A stretch of DNA of 64,000 nucleotides from Prostheceraeus crozeri (GCA_907163375.1 CAJQUW010001872.1:371001-435000); one strand, 5' to 3'; positions 26,869-39,914 are shown, counted from the first letter of the stretch. Notes: a model not told the origin generated them from the sequence alone. Made by a program: numbers and translations.

Positions 26869-29100
26869 TATTGTGAAGGGGTCATCTTGAGAATATTGTG
26901 CAGTGTCATTTAAAATCATGAGGGACCCTTTTGAGATTGTGAGGGTGCCTTATAATATTGTGAAGGGGCCCTTTTGAGATCGTGAGGGGACCCTTTGAGA
27001 TTGAGTACGGCAATTCTTTTAGTTTTTAAAGGGCTCTCTTTAGATATGAATGGACCTTTTGAGATTGTAGGGGACTTATAGCATTGAGGCCGGGACCCAT
27101 AAGATTGAGTACGGGCCCTTCTTATTTTATGTAGGGCCCTTTGAAATCGTGAACAGAGCTATGCAGATTGTTAGGGACCTTAAAAACCCTGCGATTTGGA
27201 AGGTTCATAATTTCAAAGCAGCTACTTTCAAAAATTCCGCTCCACGCTTAGACAACAACGAAAATTGAAATCTCGCAAGCAACTGCAGAAGTGACAAGGA
27301 TTTTTTTCGTATTTATGTTGCGTTTACCTATGCCATGGCGGCTCAACTTCGATGAAATTACTGCCATAATCCTGTCTATAAGCCAAAAGTTGCTCTAGAC
27401 ATGTCTTTGTTTTTTTATTCCATATCTTTGAGATACAAGAGATGAGAGCAAGCTTTGATTTGAATAATTTCCGGAGCTACAAGCACGGATGAAGTTTTTT
27501 CAGGCTGGACTGCAAGTGTTTTTGGCTTTTTAGCCGTCACCAGTGCAGCATACCCTATTGTAGAAACTCACTCCACAGGCCATCGGTGGGTTGATGTACT
27601 AGGAAATCCGACAGCTCACCTTTGTGTGTGCAGGAAGCGCAAACACGAATGAGCCAGTGACGGGAGCAGTTAATCGATTCCGCAATGACCAGAAATCGTA
27701 CAATGTGGCTTCTCAATGAAATTTGCTTGATGAGGTAAAAACAATGTTTCTATTCACTTTTTCATCGTTTGAGATACTTGCAATCCGCGGTTGCTCGTTC
27801 CTGAGATCATGTATAGCTAGAAAGAGTTGCCGTGTGAAGTCTCTATGGGAACTCCCCACATCGCATTAAACACGCTCGCATAGTCCAGGTACACCATTCA
27901 CACGAATCACAGGCCTATGTTGTCAAGGTAGTCATTAGTCAAGTATAGTAGGTCCCTATGATATTATATCTCTGCATTAAAATCATATAAATACATAATT
28001 GATAAGAGCTCGTATTAATGCCTGCTTTACATTTAACGTGCGCACCATGTAGGCCTATGTAACCGGTGACAATTGCACTTGCAGATTCGCTAATTATGAT
28101 GATTTGAGAGTTCCAGCTCGCTTGGGCATTGAATAGAAAGATGTCCTCAGATTTGAACTATTCAGGCACAACAATTCATCGGCAGCAGTAGACGCAGCGC
28201 TTTTCTCCCTTCAAGGGCTCGTCAGTACGGCTCGGAATTGCCCATAGAAGCTCAAAATATCTGGAATTGCTGAGCAAGGGACTGCACAACGGGCTGCTCT
28301 GTGTTTATCAATCCTGGCAATGCCGTGCGGCTGATAATCATGAAGATTACAGAGTGCCAATTCTAGATATTTTGAACTAGTCTGGGCCATTCCGAGCCGT
28401 GCTGACGAACCCTTGTAAGGCGAAACGCAGTTTCTAAGGCTGTCACAGAATTTTTGTGCTTAAAATTGTTCAACTCTGAGGGCATCTCTGTATTGGATTT
28501 GCTGATATTTTGCAGATGTTATATGTCTAATTGTTTGTAAAAGAAACGGCAAATGCCTATACTCCTACGGCTGTGTTTGACAAAATCCGATTGATAAAGA
28601 CCAAAAGAACCAAAACTGTCTGATAAAATATTAATAATATACTTCATAGTACATGTACATGATGTAGCACTTGCAACTTCTATGATTTCAGATTTGCAGT
28701 AGAATCTTATAAATAGATTTTCAAGACTTTTTATGCCTTGTTTGCGACTTCTTATGCGCTCTGATCTATTATACTGTTTTCCCAAATATTTGCAAACATA
28801 GAATCACATGCTCTCAATTTAAATGTGAATAATCAAACATTAATTGAAAAATGGTCTAGAAATGAAAAATAATATAAGCTAGATTATCTGTAAACTTCTG
28901 GCCAATGAATCTCAGAATATTCAGAATCGCGCGAAACTCGAATCGCGCCCGCCACTGGAATGAGCTATTTGAAGGTGGTGTTTCCAAATTTCAAATTTAA
29001 GAAACGAGCTCTACAGAATGATATTTGAACTGCATGTATTCCATTAATTGTAGATGCCTCTATTTCAAATAGTGATTTGTCTGCATATTAACTACTGGTT
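26869..29100 (+). repeat. Interspersed repeat copy 1, with 'GTGAGGGGACCCTTTTGAGATT' array
   Basis: It begins with degenerate tandem units of about 25-30 bp built on GTGAGGGGACCCTTTTGAGA (26870-27180). Sequence with no gene follows, containing GAAAATTGAAATCTCGCAAGCAACTGCAGAAGTGACAAGG (positions 27255-27300). The same order recurs at 58650-59960 in the same orientation, with indels. No coding capacity. The remainder to 29447 is ordinary AT-rich intron-like DNA. Confidence 0.7.
28205..28425. repeat. Imperfect foldback of about 60 bp arms
   Basis: CAAGGGCTCGTCAGTACGGC and a following AGCTCAAAATATCTGGAATT segment on the left match, inverted, AATTCTAGATATTTTGAACT and CCGTGCTGACGAACCCTTGT on the right. 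The loop contains GCAAGGGACTGCACAACGGG. Nothing coding. Confidence 0.6.
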
Positions 29101-29447
29101 TTTTTGTTGATATAGACAAAATCCGACGTAGATTCTCCCTAATGGGATGACGTCATCACTTTAACTAGATGAACATTTTAATTGAGAACATAGAACATTT
29201 GACACATTTGAGCAATACACATATGATGCGTTTGAGATCATTTGAATTTTAATCGGTATAAACCTTAATCAATAAGTAATAGACAACGCTCATGCAATTC
29301 GTGTTGGAAGCCAACAGTAGTGCCAAGAGCAACATTTTTTAGATACACAATATTGGTTACTGTGTTAAATCAACTGCGTTAATCAACTGTGTTAAATCTT
29401 CTGTAGTCATGATTGATTCCTCTTTGTTGCACATTGCATTCTTTCAG

Positions 29448-29689
29448 AGTTCGTGATAAATCCCACTGGTAAATCTTATATTTGCATTCTGCATGAATAT
29501 TGTCAAATGGCTGTGAGACGTCCACCAACTTATCAGTTTAAAGAACTGGATAATTCTCCGACACCTTACTCAGTGACCGTTGATGTAAATGGGACTGTTT
29601 ACGGAGAAGGCTTCGGTGACAGCAAGAAACGAGCAAAACTTGATGCTGCTAAAATCACTTTAGAGATGCTAATTCCTGGCGTCTCGAAA
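29448..29689 (+). CDS. DGCR8: DGCR8/Pasha exon encoding double-stranded RNA-binding domain 1
   Basis: A TTCTTTCAG acceptor ends at 29447 and a GTAAGT donor begins at 29690. The 242 nt exon codes FVINPTGKSYICILHEYCQ, then VNGTVYGEGFGDSKKRAKLDAA and ITLEMLIPG. This matches DGCR8, whose equivalent reads FVINPNGKS-VCILHEY and [20 protein letters not shown]. DGCR8/Pasha partners Drosha in the nuclear Microprocessor and binds primary microRNA hairpins. Earlier exons (WW and haem-binding regions) are not seen in the upstream 24 kb that is filled with elements. The exon is intact, with a phase-0 3' boundary that suits the next exon at 57502. Confidence 0.93.
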
Positions 29690-30879
29690 GTAAGTTTTAC
29701 AATTCATCCAGACTTTTTCATAACTAATTGCACAAAAAGTCAGCACATTTTCAAATAAATATAATAATCGTGTTGAACTCCTGGTTCAATTTTCATAAAC
29801 GACATGCCATATGGAGCCTTATGTTCCATAGATTATTCTGACATATTTTGCTCTCTTGCGTGGTCAACTGTAGTCCATGTGAAAGAAAATTGAACGTTAT
29901 CCTTGATGCAGGATTTCGATTTGAAGACAACAGATTTTTTAATGAAAATTCAGTGACAGCATGAACGTCCGATTCGTTGAATGTACAAAAAAGATGCAGT
30001 ACCAATACGTTTTACCAAAAAATTACTGCTAAAAATGCATCTGACACGATTTTCGAATACTCATTTCAAAAATCTTTATATCATGTGAAAGGTTGCGTTT
30101 GGTACTTTAAATCGGCAGAACATTAGGGTTGTGTTTGGTCAGTTGTGGTCAGCCATGGCTGTGGTCAGCAGACTTAAAAGTACAAATTTCTGATCAATTC
30201 ATTCACCGATACCTACAGACGAAACTGCAGAATGCAGACAATTAAGACTATCACCATTGAATCAAGCGCGTGTTAAGCTTTCAGATAATATATTGTTTTT
30301 CAAATTTCGACAACACTTGACGCAGTTTCACTCGATTCACACTTTTGCTTAATTCTATGCTACTTTCGCGTTAACACTGCTTTTAACGGTCAACTGCACA
30401 CAACTTAATAACTTTAGTTGTATTAACACTGGCCCTCCCGAGTTTGGATTTGAATGAATGCAGATGTTATCAGCCCCAAGAACATCCAAGTTTTATCAAG
30501 ATCGGCCCATCCGTTCAATGGCAAGCGTCAAATTTGTATTATTCCCATACTCAACCATTTGGTGAGTCATTATTTTCCACGGTTGAGGTCAGAAGATTTC
30601 GAATCTCAGATAAGACAAGCCCACTTCTACTTGTCTGCATCTCCACCTGTTGACAAACAATATTAATGTTTTCACTCTGTAGTTGCTGACGCTTGCGTCC
30701 GACAAGAGGATCGACAGGATTTTTAGCGACTCATTCAATGATGGCAAGACAAATGACTGCCGACATGCAATCGTCGCTATGTTAACGAAGGGGCGCATAA
30801 GCAAAATTTGACTTTTTGAGATAAGAACATAACCTGCAGTTTTCGGGGTCGATCTTTTCAATGGTGGCATTTTCAATAC

Positions 30880-32009
30880 TCGAATCTGAAGAGTTATATG
30901 AGTTTCAGAGACATGCGAAAGGCGCATGATCCCAAACTGTATGAAATATCATTTTACGAAGAGGCGTATAAATCTCACGCCTCTTTGTCAGTATGTAAAT
31001 GTGGATTATGTGAGGTGTGTGTGTGGCGCAACCCAATGAGCGCCATTTCTACATTCTACTTAAACTGCACAAATAATCTTGACCCTCTCCAAACATGCCA
31101 CCTGGAAGACCCATTGTCACTGACGTATCTACAAATTCATGCAATATCGCTCGCATGATTGAATTTTTTTCTTTCCACTGGCGAAGCGCCTTCCAAGTTT
31201 TCTACTCGATACCCTGCATCTCGTGGCTATCCTTCGACCAAGAAACATCCCTAGACTCTCTCCTTTGCACTTTCGACGTCTGCTCCCCCTACACCAACGT
31301 CCCTATTAATGAGGCAATTCAACGGTTTACTCTTGCCTTAATGCGATTTCCTGACTCCCGTAGGCCCATTGAGGAAATTTTGCAACGTTCGGCGGTTCAT
31401 TTGCTAATATTTACCTTGGTGAATGGGAGTTGTCTGCTCTATCTTCCTTTGACCTACGCCCCAGTATGTGGGTCCGTTTTCAAGAGATCTTTGCTGTATC
31501 GGACCATGGATCTGAAGCTCTTCGCGCGTAGTCAGACACCTAAATTCCGTAGATGCGCACATTCAAGTCGATCTTCAGCAACATCCATCAAGCATACTTT
31601 ACTTGGATATTTAAATTTATCGTTCTCCAGCCAACCATCTTGCCCACAGAATCGGTTTTCGGGACACGGCACTCTATCAAATCCTACCACTCGATTCTCA
31701 CCATCCAGCTCCCGTCCATAAAAGTATAATCTCTCAGATCCTTAGATGGGCTCCTCGCTCCTTAACGCGCGATGATTTTAACGCAACCTGTCATACCGTC
31801 TTTCCTGTTTGGCGCTCTTCGGGTGAAACAAGAACTGTTATTCGCTCAGTTTGTCGACTTATTCTGAAGTTCACAAATTTTGCTTCCCGACTCCATATGC
31901 TTCAGGAAATGCGAAGGCCTGCGATGTGGTGCTTGTGAGTTTGTTCATGAATGTGCAACTTTTAAAGCCACCAACTCTCGACGCTCCCACGCTATTCTCT
32001 GCAACTTAT
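30880..32009 (+). mobile_element. Degenerate Penelope-like (PLE) reverse transcriptase fragment
   Basis: In shifting frames on the plus strand: FYILLKLHK followed by MPPGRPIVTDVST (about 31050-31130), the entry block of Penelope-like reverse transcriptases. Next is LCTFDVCSPYTNVPINEAI (about 31263), motif A of that group (DV-S-YTN-P). Later come LPLDSHHPAPVHKSI, ILRWAPRSLTRDDFNATC and VFPVWRS, typical of the C-terminal part. Several stops and frame changes show decay. The fragment is cut at 32009 by the next element. Confidence 0.7.
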
Positions 32010-32401
32010 CAGTGCTCCGATTCATTCCCGAATTCGGGAATTTCCCGAAAATTTTAAGTTACTCCCGAATTCCCGAATATATGGACCCGAAATTCCTGAA
32101 AATTTCCATTATGCAGTATCTCTAACAAATATGATTTTTTGCATTGGGTCCTGTTGAAGTTGAACATCTTCAATAAATATCAACGTACCCGAGTAATCAT
32201 ACGAGCGTATGATAGAAATTTATCTAAAATATCAATTTCAAACCTCTCGACTCCGTTATCAATCCTCATTCCTTTATTACATGGATTTTTCGAAAAAAAT
32301 ATACGTGTAGGTAATTCTATTAAACAACGACGTACATGTACATGTAATATAGGCGCATTTTGTTGGACTTGTACTTCTTGTATAAACTGTACTATAATCA
32401 T

Positions 32402-32620
32402 TTCGACTTGTCGCTCAACTCTTTCTTTACCACCTACCTTTCATCTCAAATTACTCGAGGTCAATCACTTAACAGCTGTCAGATTGTGCCAGTCTTAAAA
32501 GTTAATTCGAACTATCTCAGTGGATTGTTTTTCTTTCGCGTCATTAAAATATGGAATTCATTGAACGATTCAATAGTGAAAGCACCAACCTTCATGATGT
32601 TCAAGAAAAGACTCAAATAA
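32402..32620 (+). pseudogene. LINE reverse transcriptase C-terminal tail
   Basis: The frame ends with GLFFFRVIKIWNSLNDSIV and APTFMMFKKRLK, the very common C-terminal motif of CR1/L2/RTE-type LINE ORF2 proteins (R-x-x-x-x-W-N-x-L-P/N, F-K-x-x-L). Only about 70 codons remain. Confidence 0.7.
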
Positions 32621-33590
32621 GTTGATCTAAGTGAATTTTGCTCATACTGTGACTACTAATATGTGATTTCGTATAAAATTGTTTGACAAGTGCATTTTAT
32701 ACCTGATGGTAAATTTTATTTAGATACATTCCATATAGAAGATGATTCTCATTATAATGAAGATCAGTAAGAGTCTCAATCTCATTGATCCGAATGAATT
32801 TGCATATATTGTGACCATGGTCATTAAAGTGTAAATTTTGTATCGATGATTTTGTTGCATTCATTTCTATATTAGATGTTAAGCATTTACGTTCTTTTGC
32901 TCCATTGTGAGGACTCCCATCCAGTGAACTCTTATCATGTCGTGATCATCACTTTTCAAACTTGTAAATATAGGCCCTATAGATCTCACGTATTTTGTAT
33001 ATGGTATATGATGCATATTAGTCCCGCAGCCCAGACGGATGAACTCCAACGAAAGATGTCCAAAGGATCATGTCCATAGGACGCTCGTATATGGTTAGTA
33101 ATACTTGAATCTGGACGTCTGCCGAGTTCTAGTGGGGGCACCTACGTGTTAGGTCCCCTGAAAGACCCCCCAAAAGGGCCAATACTCCAACATTGGATGT
33201 CCCGGCTCAAACCAAGACATTTTGAGGACAGAAGTGCTGAGTATTAAAAAATACCTATGACAGACATTTTGGTGGGTGCGCTTCCTCAAACAGACACTTT
33301 ATTAAATGACCCCTAAAATAGACTCTTGTATAATTTGTATATTTGATTCATAAAATACCAACTTAAATTTTCTAAATATCTAAAAAAATTTCTTTATTCA
33401 AAATATAATGGTTGATTGCAATCTTCAATATTTCTGCTAATTTTTAATAGATAGATGGAAATGAACGCTACATATGGTGTCCTACTGTGACAAGAAAAGA
33501 GTTATTGAGAAAAAAATATGAACTGAAGAACTGAAACTGAAGAAACTGAGATATGAAACTGAAGAAAAAGTTACGGACAAAAGTACAACA

Positions 33591-33974
33591 TCAATCGTCG
33601 TTCTCACTGTCGCTATCACTATCACTTTCATCGGTCCATTCTTCCTCAAACTTCTCGTCAACCGTCTGGTTCAGGTCAGTGCTTTCCTCACGAACATGTT
33701 TACTGAGGTATGTAGGTAAATTTTCCCCTTCAAACCAATCCGGAACCCAGTATCTCTCATCTTCAATTTTCCATCCGTAGTTTGATGGGTTCAAATCATC
33801 GTTCGGTTTGCGATCCGTTGCACGACTCCAGATTTTACTAACATAATGTCCGCGCTTGATTTTGTTTCGAAGTGTCTTTGAGCAAGGTGGTAACAAGGCA
33901 TAGTTGATTCTTTTGATATTTCTGAGGGGATCAGTTTCGCTGACTCTTAAAATTTGTAAATATGTGGGTCTCAT
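33591..33974 (-). pseudogene. C-terminal piece of an uncharacterised mobile-element protein (LPPC motif family)
   Basis: 128 codons open. The block INYALLPPCSKTLRNKIKR, with GHYVSKIWSRA and YGWKIEDERYWVPDWFEG, followed by an acidic Asp/Glu/Ser tail, is a motif set I associate with a family of uncharacterised repeat-encoded proteins in marine invertebrates, where it ends the protein. A second piece of apparently the same family (DTDV-type nuclease region) lies at 36000-36236 on the same strand. Function unknown. Confidence 0.5.
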
Positions 33975-34434
33975 ATAATTTGTTTATCATGTGCATGTGC
34001 ATCATGATCACTCGGTAAATTTGTAAATATATGTCTCATGTATTTTTTATTGATGCTAACCTTTGCGTATGCATATGTTGCACGTGTTATCAACGCTTAC
34101 TTGTAAGTGCCCTTGCGGCCATCGCTTTGCGTTTTCTGTATATTTCAGAATAAACATTTATGACTTATGTACTTCCCAATCCCATGGTCTCGTGAATCGA
34201 AGAAGGCCGCCGAAGTGAACCTTCGAGCGAATCGACCATTGAGTTCTGGTCAACAATGGAAAAAATCAAAAGTTGCCTATGCTCTGCAGACTGGTGAAAA
34301 CCGTCATCGTTATCCCACATGGGAACAGCGAAATTGAAAGGCAGTTCAGTGTCCTGTCTGACGTTGTGACAAAGAAGCGATCTTGACTCTCGCCGGACAC
34401 TATACAGGCACTGGTCGTCAGTAAGTCGATACTT

Positions 34435-34854
34435 TTGGCTAATGGTTGGAAAAATTCTACTGTTCCAATCAATGAAAGCCTTCTGAGTGTCTGCTCTGCT
34501 GCACATCAGCACTACAGGAAGAGAAAAAGGGATGAAGCCAAAGCGAACGAGGATATCAAAAGGAAAAACATGCAGGCACAAATTATTGGAGATTTTTCCA
34601 ATTTTCTGAAGTCAAATGACTCACTCATGAATATTGAAAGTTCTGCCCTTGAAACGGATCGGCAATTGCAAGAACTTATTTCCGAAAAAGAGAAACTTGC
34701 AGAGTTTATTACGACGGCAACAACAAAAGTGAAAGATTCGGAAGAAAAATTAAAATTTCTATTAGAGAAGAAAAAGACTCTATTGAAACAAAAAGAAAAA
34801 AAGATGGTGTCTTTGATTGACCAATTTGTTGTCAAAGAGTCATATTCCAAATAA
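34435..34854 (+). pseudogene. Coiled-coil frame of unknown origin
   Basis: 139 codons rich in Lys/Glu heptads (ALETDRQLQELISEKEKLAE onward), ending in a stop near 34852. The upstream region to 34165 in other frames also looks once coding. It probably is the second protein of the element at 32010-35391, but I recognise no family. An antisense frame over the same bases is a shadow. Confidence 0.4.
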
Positions 34855-35391
34855 CTTCAGACCTTCGTGAAAATAAATGAATGTGGATAAATTGAGTATT
34901 TTTTGTAATAAAATATATCTACATGTACTTGTTGAGCAATGGCAGTAGTACAGTGCTTAGATGAAAATAGATAATACATGTGCAACATAGATATGACGTT
35001 TCTTCATTGTATGCCGATTAATTAATATTTTCTATGTGTTGCTGTACGCTTTAAGTTGTTGAAGTATTCAGATTTGCTCATAGTATCTCAAAGCTTCCAT
35101 TCATTTTAAAACCCAAACACATGAAGATAAGCCTTATGAAGACTATTATGCACAATATTTGAAGAAATGTAAAGGATATAACTAGTCAGGGGTCTTAACT
35201 GGTCTGTTTCCGGGGATCAAAATACTTACAGATGCATTAAATTAATGTGCTGCCTTATCATATTGAATACTATCCCATTAACGGTTTCTATGCCGTTTTA
35301 ATGTGATAGTACATAATTCCCGAAAATTCCCTAAAATTTCAGTCATTCGGGAATTCCCGAAAATTCGGAGGGTATGTCGCTCGGAGCACTG

Positions 35392-36949
35392 TCCACTTCA
35401 TGAGTTTAATGCGCTCTTGCTTCCCATGAATGACAAAACGAATTATGACACAGCAAAACTGTTCAATGATTTGGCTGAACGTTGAGAAAGTGAGTTTCCA
35501 TGTGTCATGAAAGGAAATGCTGATTAGAGCCAAGCGTTTGGAAATAAGAAATTTCACAAGTTAGTTTTACGCACTAGTTAGTTAGTTTTATTTTGACATT
35601 TAAGCACAAGTCAGTTTTATTTCACAAGTTCTTATTATGCCTCAAGAATTCGAACTTTTTGAAGGCACATATGAATTGACAAAACGATGAAACGAAAAAT
35701 GACCAATAAAAGTGATTGTATTTATTCGTGAAAACTAACCAGTATCATCATACTTCCATCCATGAGTGCTTGGACCCGGCACATATGGTCTGTTCTGCAG
35801 AGAACGTCTCCAGATGCCTGCCTGATAATTCGATCGGCGCAGATGCATTGGCAAACAGTCTCTGCATGGAGGTAATTGGGTTGACTCAATTTCTCCTTTC
35901 TTGGATCAGAACATCACATGCCGAATCAGATTGATGTCGTTCGTGGTGGAAGATATCATCTATAGTTTGCAAACAAAAGGCTCAATGGATTTCTGCAGTT
36001 CATCTGTAACATAAGTGAAGGCCTACAAGAGCTTCACATACATTATCTCCAAGACTTCTTGCTAAAACTGTGATGTCAACGTGCTTTGTTCTATTTTGAG
36101 CACCACTTTTCTTAAACAAGTGACATCTAATCTGGCCACATTGTGCAAGGTCGAGAATCAATACATCTGTATCGTCGCTTACTATAAGAACACGGTTAGA
36201 TCCATTCAAACCAGCATGGTTTGCATGTAAAAACATGCGAGTATCTGCCTCTTAATGAGTAGATGCAAGCTCATCTACTTCACAATGTTTATTTTTGGTT
36301 ATGCAGTGGCATATTTCTCCACTAGCAACAAAAAACTGCTTGTTTTAAAGAAGGCATCGATATTGGGAACTTTTCCATTGATTTACAGTAAATGCCAATA
36401 ACACTGTTTTAGAAAACCAATAGTGCCCGGATTCATATTTGAAGGAAGAACGACTCTTGTGGAAACAACCATATATGTTTCAGAAGGTGGATTCACCACC
36501 CTTCATCATTGTACAAATGAGAGAAAGAACAATAAATTTATAATATTTATATACACAGTTCAAATCGTCGGAATTGATTGCCACAAAGCTATTGTGTAGT
36601 TCGAGTCTGGACATTCAATAGCTCGTCGGAGTTGAATTCTTTGATGAATAGGGCTTCAGTCAGCTTGGTTAGCGACGGTTTGGTATGATGCATGATCTAG
36701 AAATTAGTGACGTCAGGAAAGTGCAAATGCATGCTTATTTTAGATGGCGGACTTCCTTTTATGTGTTATTCTAGTGATAAAATGCCTTTTAGCTTCCCAA
36801 ATGTAGCACTTATTGCAATGTTCACATGAGTATTTGTAAACTAGGAGGGAAGAGGACTTTAGGAATTTTAAAGATAAAATTCGTTATCGACTGGTGTTTT
36901 TCTCTCTCCGTGATAGCATCCTCGGATAACACCAGTACTGAAAAAAGGC
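35392..36949. other. Region with one nuclease-like fragment (36000-36236, minus)
   Basis: On the minus strand 36236-36000 codes MFLHANHAGLNGSNRVLIV followed by SDDTDVLILDLAQ and LARSLGDNVCEALVGLH. This resembles the PIN/FEN1-like region of the mobile-element proteins that end in the LPPC block seen at 33591. Sequence continuing to about 35740 retains broken homology. The remainder of the span shows no gene. Confidence 0.45.
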
Positions 36950-37476
36950 AAGTGTGATCCTCATCTCTCAAATTCGTATCGGCCAATACGGTCTGTTCGT
37001 CGATCTCTGTCCCGTCCTCTCTTGATCAAGCTCGTAAAGTCGCTGGTTGACTTCTGTAATTCCGTGCTTACTGGGATTCCACGAAATGTATCGTATCGAC
37101 TCCAAGCGGTGCTCAATGCCTCTGCTCGGCTGATTTTCAGTGCTTCACGCTTTTCGTCTATTACTCCTCTTTTGCGCGAATTAGAATAGCTTCCTTCTGA
37201 AACAGGCACCCGGTATTGTCTGGCTGTTCTGACCCACGCTTGCCTTCACGGAAGCGGAGCCCCCTCCTATCTGGCTGAAGATTCCAGGAAGGTATCGGTT
37301 TCCCGTTGTTCTGGTCTTCGCTCTTCCTCCACTCAGGCCACGATTTCGCCGTCCGACAATCGGCGGTCGTTCCTTTTCAGTGGCAACAGCCCGTTTATGG
37401 AACTTGTTACCTCATCACATCACGGACATTGCAGACTCACGACGTTTTAAAAAAGGTTTTATGGCAGCATCTTTTA
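36950..37476 (+). pseudogene. LINE ORF2 C-terminal region, cut by the Harbinger insertion
   Basis: In one plus frame from about 37000: LIKLVKSLVDFCNSVLTGIP, VLNASARLIFSASRFSSITP and LHGSGAPSYLAED, broken by a TAG near 37187. A second frame then carries RRSFSVATARLWNLLP-like text up to the Harbinger start. These are classic CR1/L2-type LINE blocks between the thumb of reverse transcriptase and the 3' end. The 3 bp duplication TTA at 37474-37476 is the Harbinger target site. Confidence 0.75.
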
Positions 37477-37559
37477 AGCTTAGTTCACAATAGCGTGTCT
37501 TACGACAAAATTGTCTTATGACAAATTTTCTTAAAACATCCGTTCGTCTTGTATGACAA

Positions 37560-38854
37560 ATGTCGTGTGACAAATCGATTCACAATACACTCTGCTATAT
37601 GACAAGAGATCAGCAAATGTTCATCTGGGAATTCATTTTCGAATATGATGCTCAGTGGAAGGCAGAAGCGTGCTCTCTCTGTGATTATTTTGAAAAATCG
37701 CTTCAGACGTCGTCGGGATGGGGAGTGAATCCCATTTTTCGAAATCGCTGCAAATTCGGAGCATTTGCACATTTATTCAAAGAGCTCAAATCATCACCAG
37801 AAGATTCTTTTCGATTTCTTCGCATGACTCGTGATTCCTTCGACCAATTAGTGAGACTCATTACCCCATTTTTGCAAAAGCACAGTCGTCGAGAATTTAT
37901 CTCTGTTTCGGAGAGACTTGTAATAACACTACGCTATCTTGCTTCTGGTGACATGCAAGTCTCTTTATCTTACATGTTCGTGTAGGAAGATCAACAATAA
38001 CCATGATCATAAGAGAGACATGTGATACGCTGTACAAGGTGCTGCAGCCTGAATTTTTGCCTTCACCGGAGCATCAAGATTGGAAGAGTATTCAACGAGC
38101 CTTCGAAACGAGGTGGCAATTTGATAACTGCTGGGGTGCTTTGGATGGGAAACATGTTTACATAAAAGCACCACCAAATTCCGGGTCACAGTTCTTCAAT
38201 TACAAAAAGAATTTCTCAATCGTCTTGATGGCTGTGTGTGACAGTGACTGTAAATTCACCATGATAGACGTCGGAGCAGCAGGATCTGAGGGTGATGGTG
38301 GAATATTTCGTCGATCAATTATTCAAAATGTCATGCAAAAAATTGCATCAAAAATTCCTCCAAAAAATGGTTTACCAAGTCTTTTCGTGGCAGACGAGGC
38401 CTTTCCATTAAATGAGTTCATTATGAGACCATTTCCTCGTAATCAGCTAGACTCTCAAAAACGAATTTTCAATTATAGATTGTCACGGGCACGACGGACC
38501 ATAGAAAAATCGTTTGGTATTCTACGTGCACGTTGGCAGATATTTAGAGGCCCAATTAATGCCATGCCTGATCTTGTTACAAAAATCATCAAAGCATGTT
38601 GTTGCTTGCACAATTACTTGAAAGATGACGACAAGCAATACTGTTTGACAGCTTTCCAAGGATATGAAATGGATGGGTCATATGTACCAGGGCAATGGAC
38701 TGAAATGGCCCACGGAAGTGATGGTCAAATGGTGTCTCTTAAAAGGACTGGAGCCAATAATGCCAAGAAGTCCGCAATGCAAACTCGTCAACAATTCTGC
38801 AACCTATTTAATTCTGCCGATGGATCAGTCCCTTGGCAAGCAGATTACGCTTGA
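37560..38854 (+). pseudogene. Harbinger transposase (DDE_Tnp_4), one frameshift
   Basis: The frame 37560-37985 (realistic start ATG 37602) contains the helical N-terminal region with MTRDSFDQLVRLITPFLQK and LVITLRYLASGD. The frame 38003-38854 holds the catalytic domain: NCWGALDGKHVYIKAPP (first Asp), SIVLMAVCDSDCKFTMIDVG and GAAGSEGDGGIF, SLFVADEAFPL (second Asp) and RLSRARRTIEKSFGILRARW (Glu). The two frames meet at a single-base loss near 37975. The enzyme would cut and paste the element, with the MADF protein at 50192 as nuclear-import/DNA-binding partner. One indel makes this copy inactive. Confidence 0.92.
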
Positions 38855-38859
38855 TCTTC

Positions 38860-39328
38860 AAATAGAACACTTGCGTCACAGAACTTGTTGTGAATCATCC
38901 CCAACACTTATTATCACTGATTTTGTGATCTTTTGCTATCATAAGTGGTATCAAGCAGGGCAGTGAATATACATATTTATTATCTAGCTAACTTGTTTTT
39001 ATATGATGCCATTTCATTCATGTAGGCCTATTTGTAATATTCTGGTCTTGAAGAAGCTAATTCTAGGTATTTCTAAAAAGATCTTGAATGCATATACAAG
39101 CTTGCCATTTCAGTAGACCAAGGTGGATGTGTTTATTATCTAACATGCTAAAATAATGGACTACATGTATTGCGAATTCTGTTCACATTTCCGTAGTTCT
39201 ATAGCTAAAGATTATAGAATGAATTAGAAATCTGTTACCACTATTTTCCTGTCATCGTTTGAATAGAAAAATCGTGCAATGAAAACGATATGTGTGAAAA
39301 TTCTTCTTTATGTTTCATCAAAAATATA
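38860..39328. other. Harbinger 3' flank with no gene
   Basis: AT-rich transposon DNA between the transposase and the nested satellite-bearing element. Nothing coding seen. Confidence 0.5.
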
Positions 39329-39375
39329 CCTGTACGAACAAATTTTTGGAAAACATTAATGAAAAATATAATGAA

Positions 39376-39914
39376 ACATTACATGAAACAGTATAATGAA
39401 ACCACTAATGAAACATTAATGTTTCATTAGTATTTCCATTAGTATTTCATTAGTATTTACATTACATGGAGCATACTCATGGTTCATTAATGTTCCCACT
39501 ACTGTTTCATTAATGTTTCCATTACTGTTTCATTAATGTTCCCGGTACTGTTTCATTAATGTTTCATTAGTATTTCCATTAGTATTTACATTACATGGAG
39601 CATACTCATGGTTCATTAATGTTCCCACTACTGTTTCATTAATGTTTCCATTACTGTTTCATTAATGTTCCCGGTACTGTTTCATTAATGTTTCATTAAT
39701 GCTTGCAGTACTGTTTCATTAATGCTTGCAGTACTGTTTCATTAATGCTCACAGTACTGTTTCATTAATGTTCCCACTACTGTTTCATTAATGTTTCCAT
39801 TACTGTTTCATTAATGTTCCCGGTACTGTTTCATTAATGTTTCATTAATGCTCACAGTACTGTTTCATTAATGTTCCCAGTACTGTTTCAGTAATGTTCA
39901 CAGTACTGATTCAT
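39376..39914. repeat. Minisatellite array (about 22-23 bp unit), first block
   Basis: Tandem variants of GTACTGTTTCATTAATGTTCCC. Larger duplicated chunks are visible: the stretch with ACATGGAGCATACTCATGGT occurs at 39464 and again at 39593. Related arrays stand at 41690-42150 and 44540-44990. Confidence 0.9.

Larger units (their letters stand above)
32010..35391. mobile_element. DNA transposon with CAGTGCTCCGA inverted termini (3.4 kb)
   Basis: The left end CAGTGCTCCGATTCATTCCC and right end ...GTCGCTCGGAGCACTG are inverted. Both are followed inward by AT-rich runs of CCCGAATTCCCGAA type, giving an end repeat of about 80 bp. CAGNG termini are common in hAT-like elements. An exact target duplication is not visible (GCAACTTAT against TCCACTTCA). 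The interior holds a LINE 3' end, a fragment of an uncharacterised mobile protein on the minus strand and a coiled-coil frame, but no recognisable transposase. The stretches 32620-33590 and 34855-35300 show nothing coding. Confidence 0.6.
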
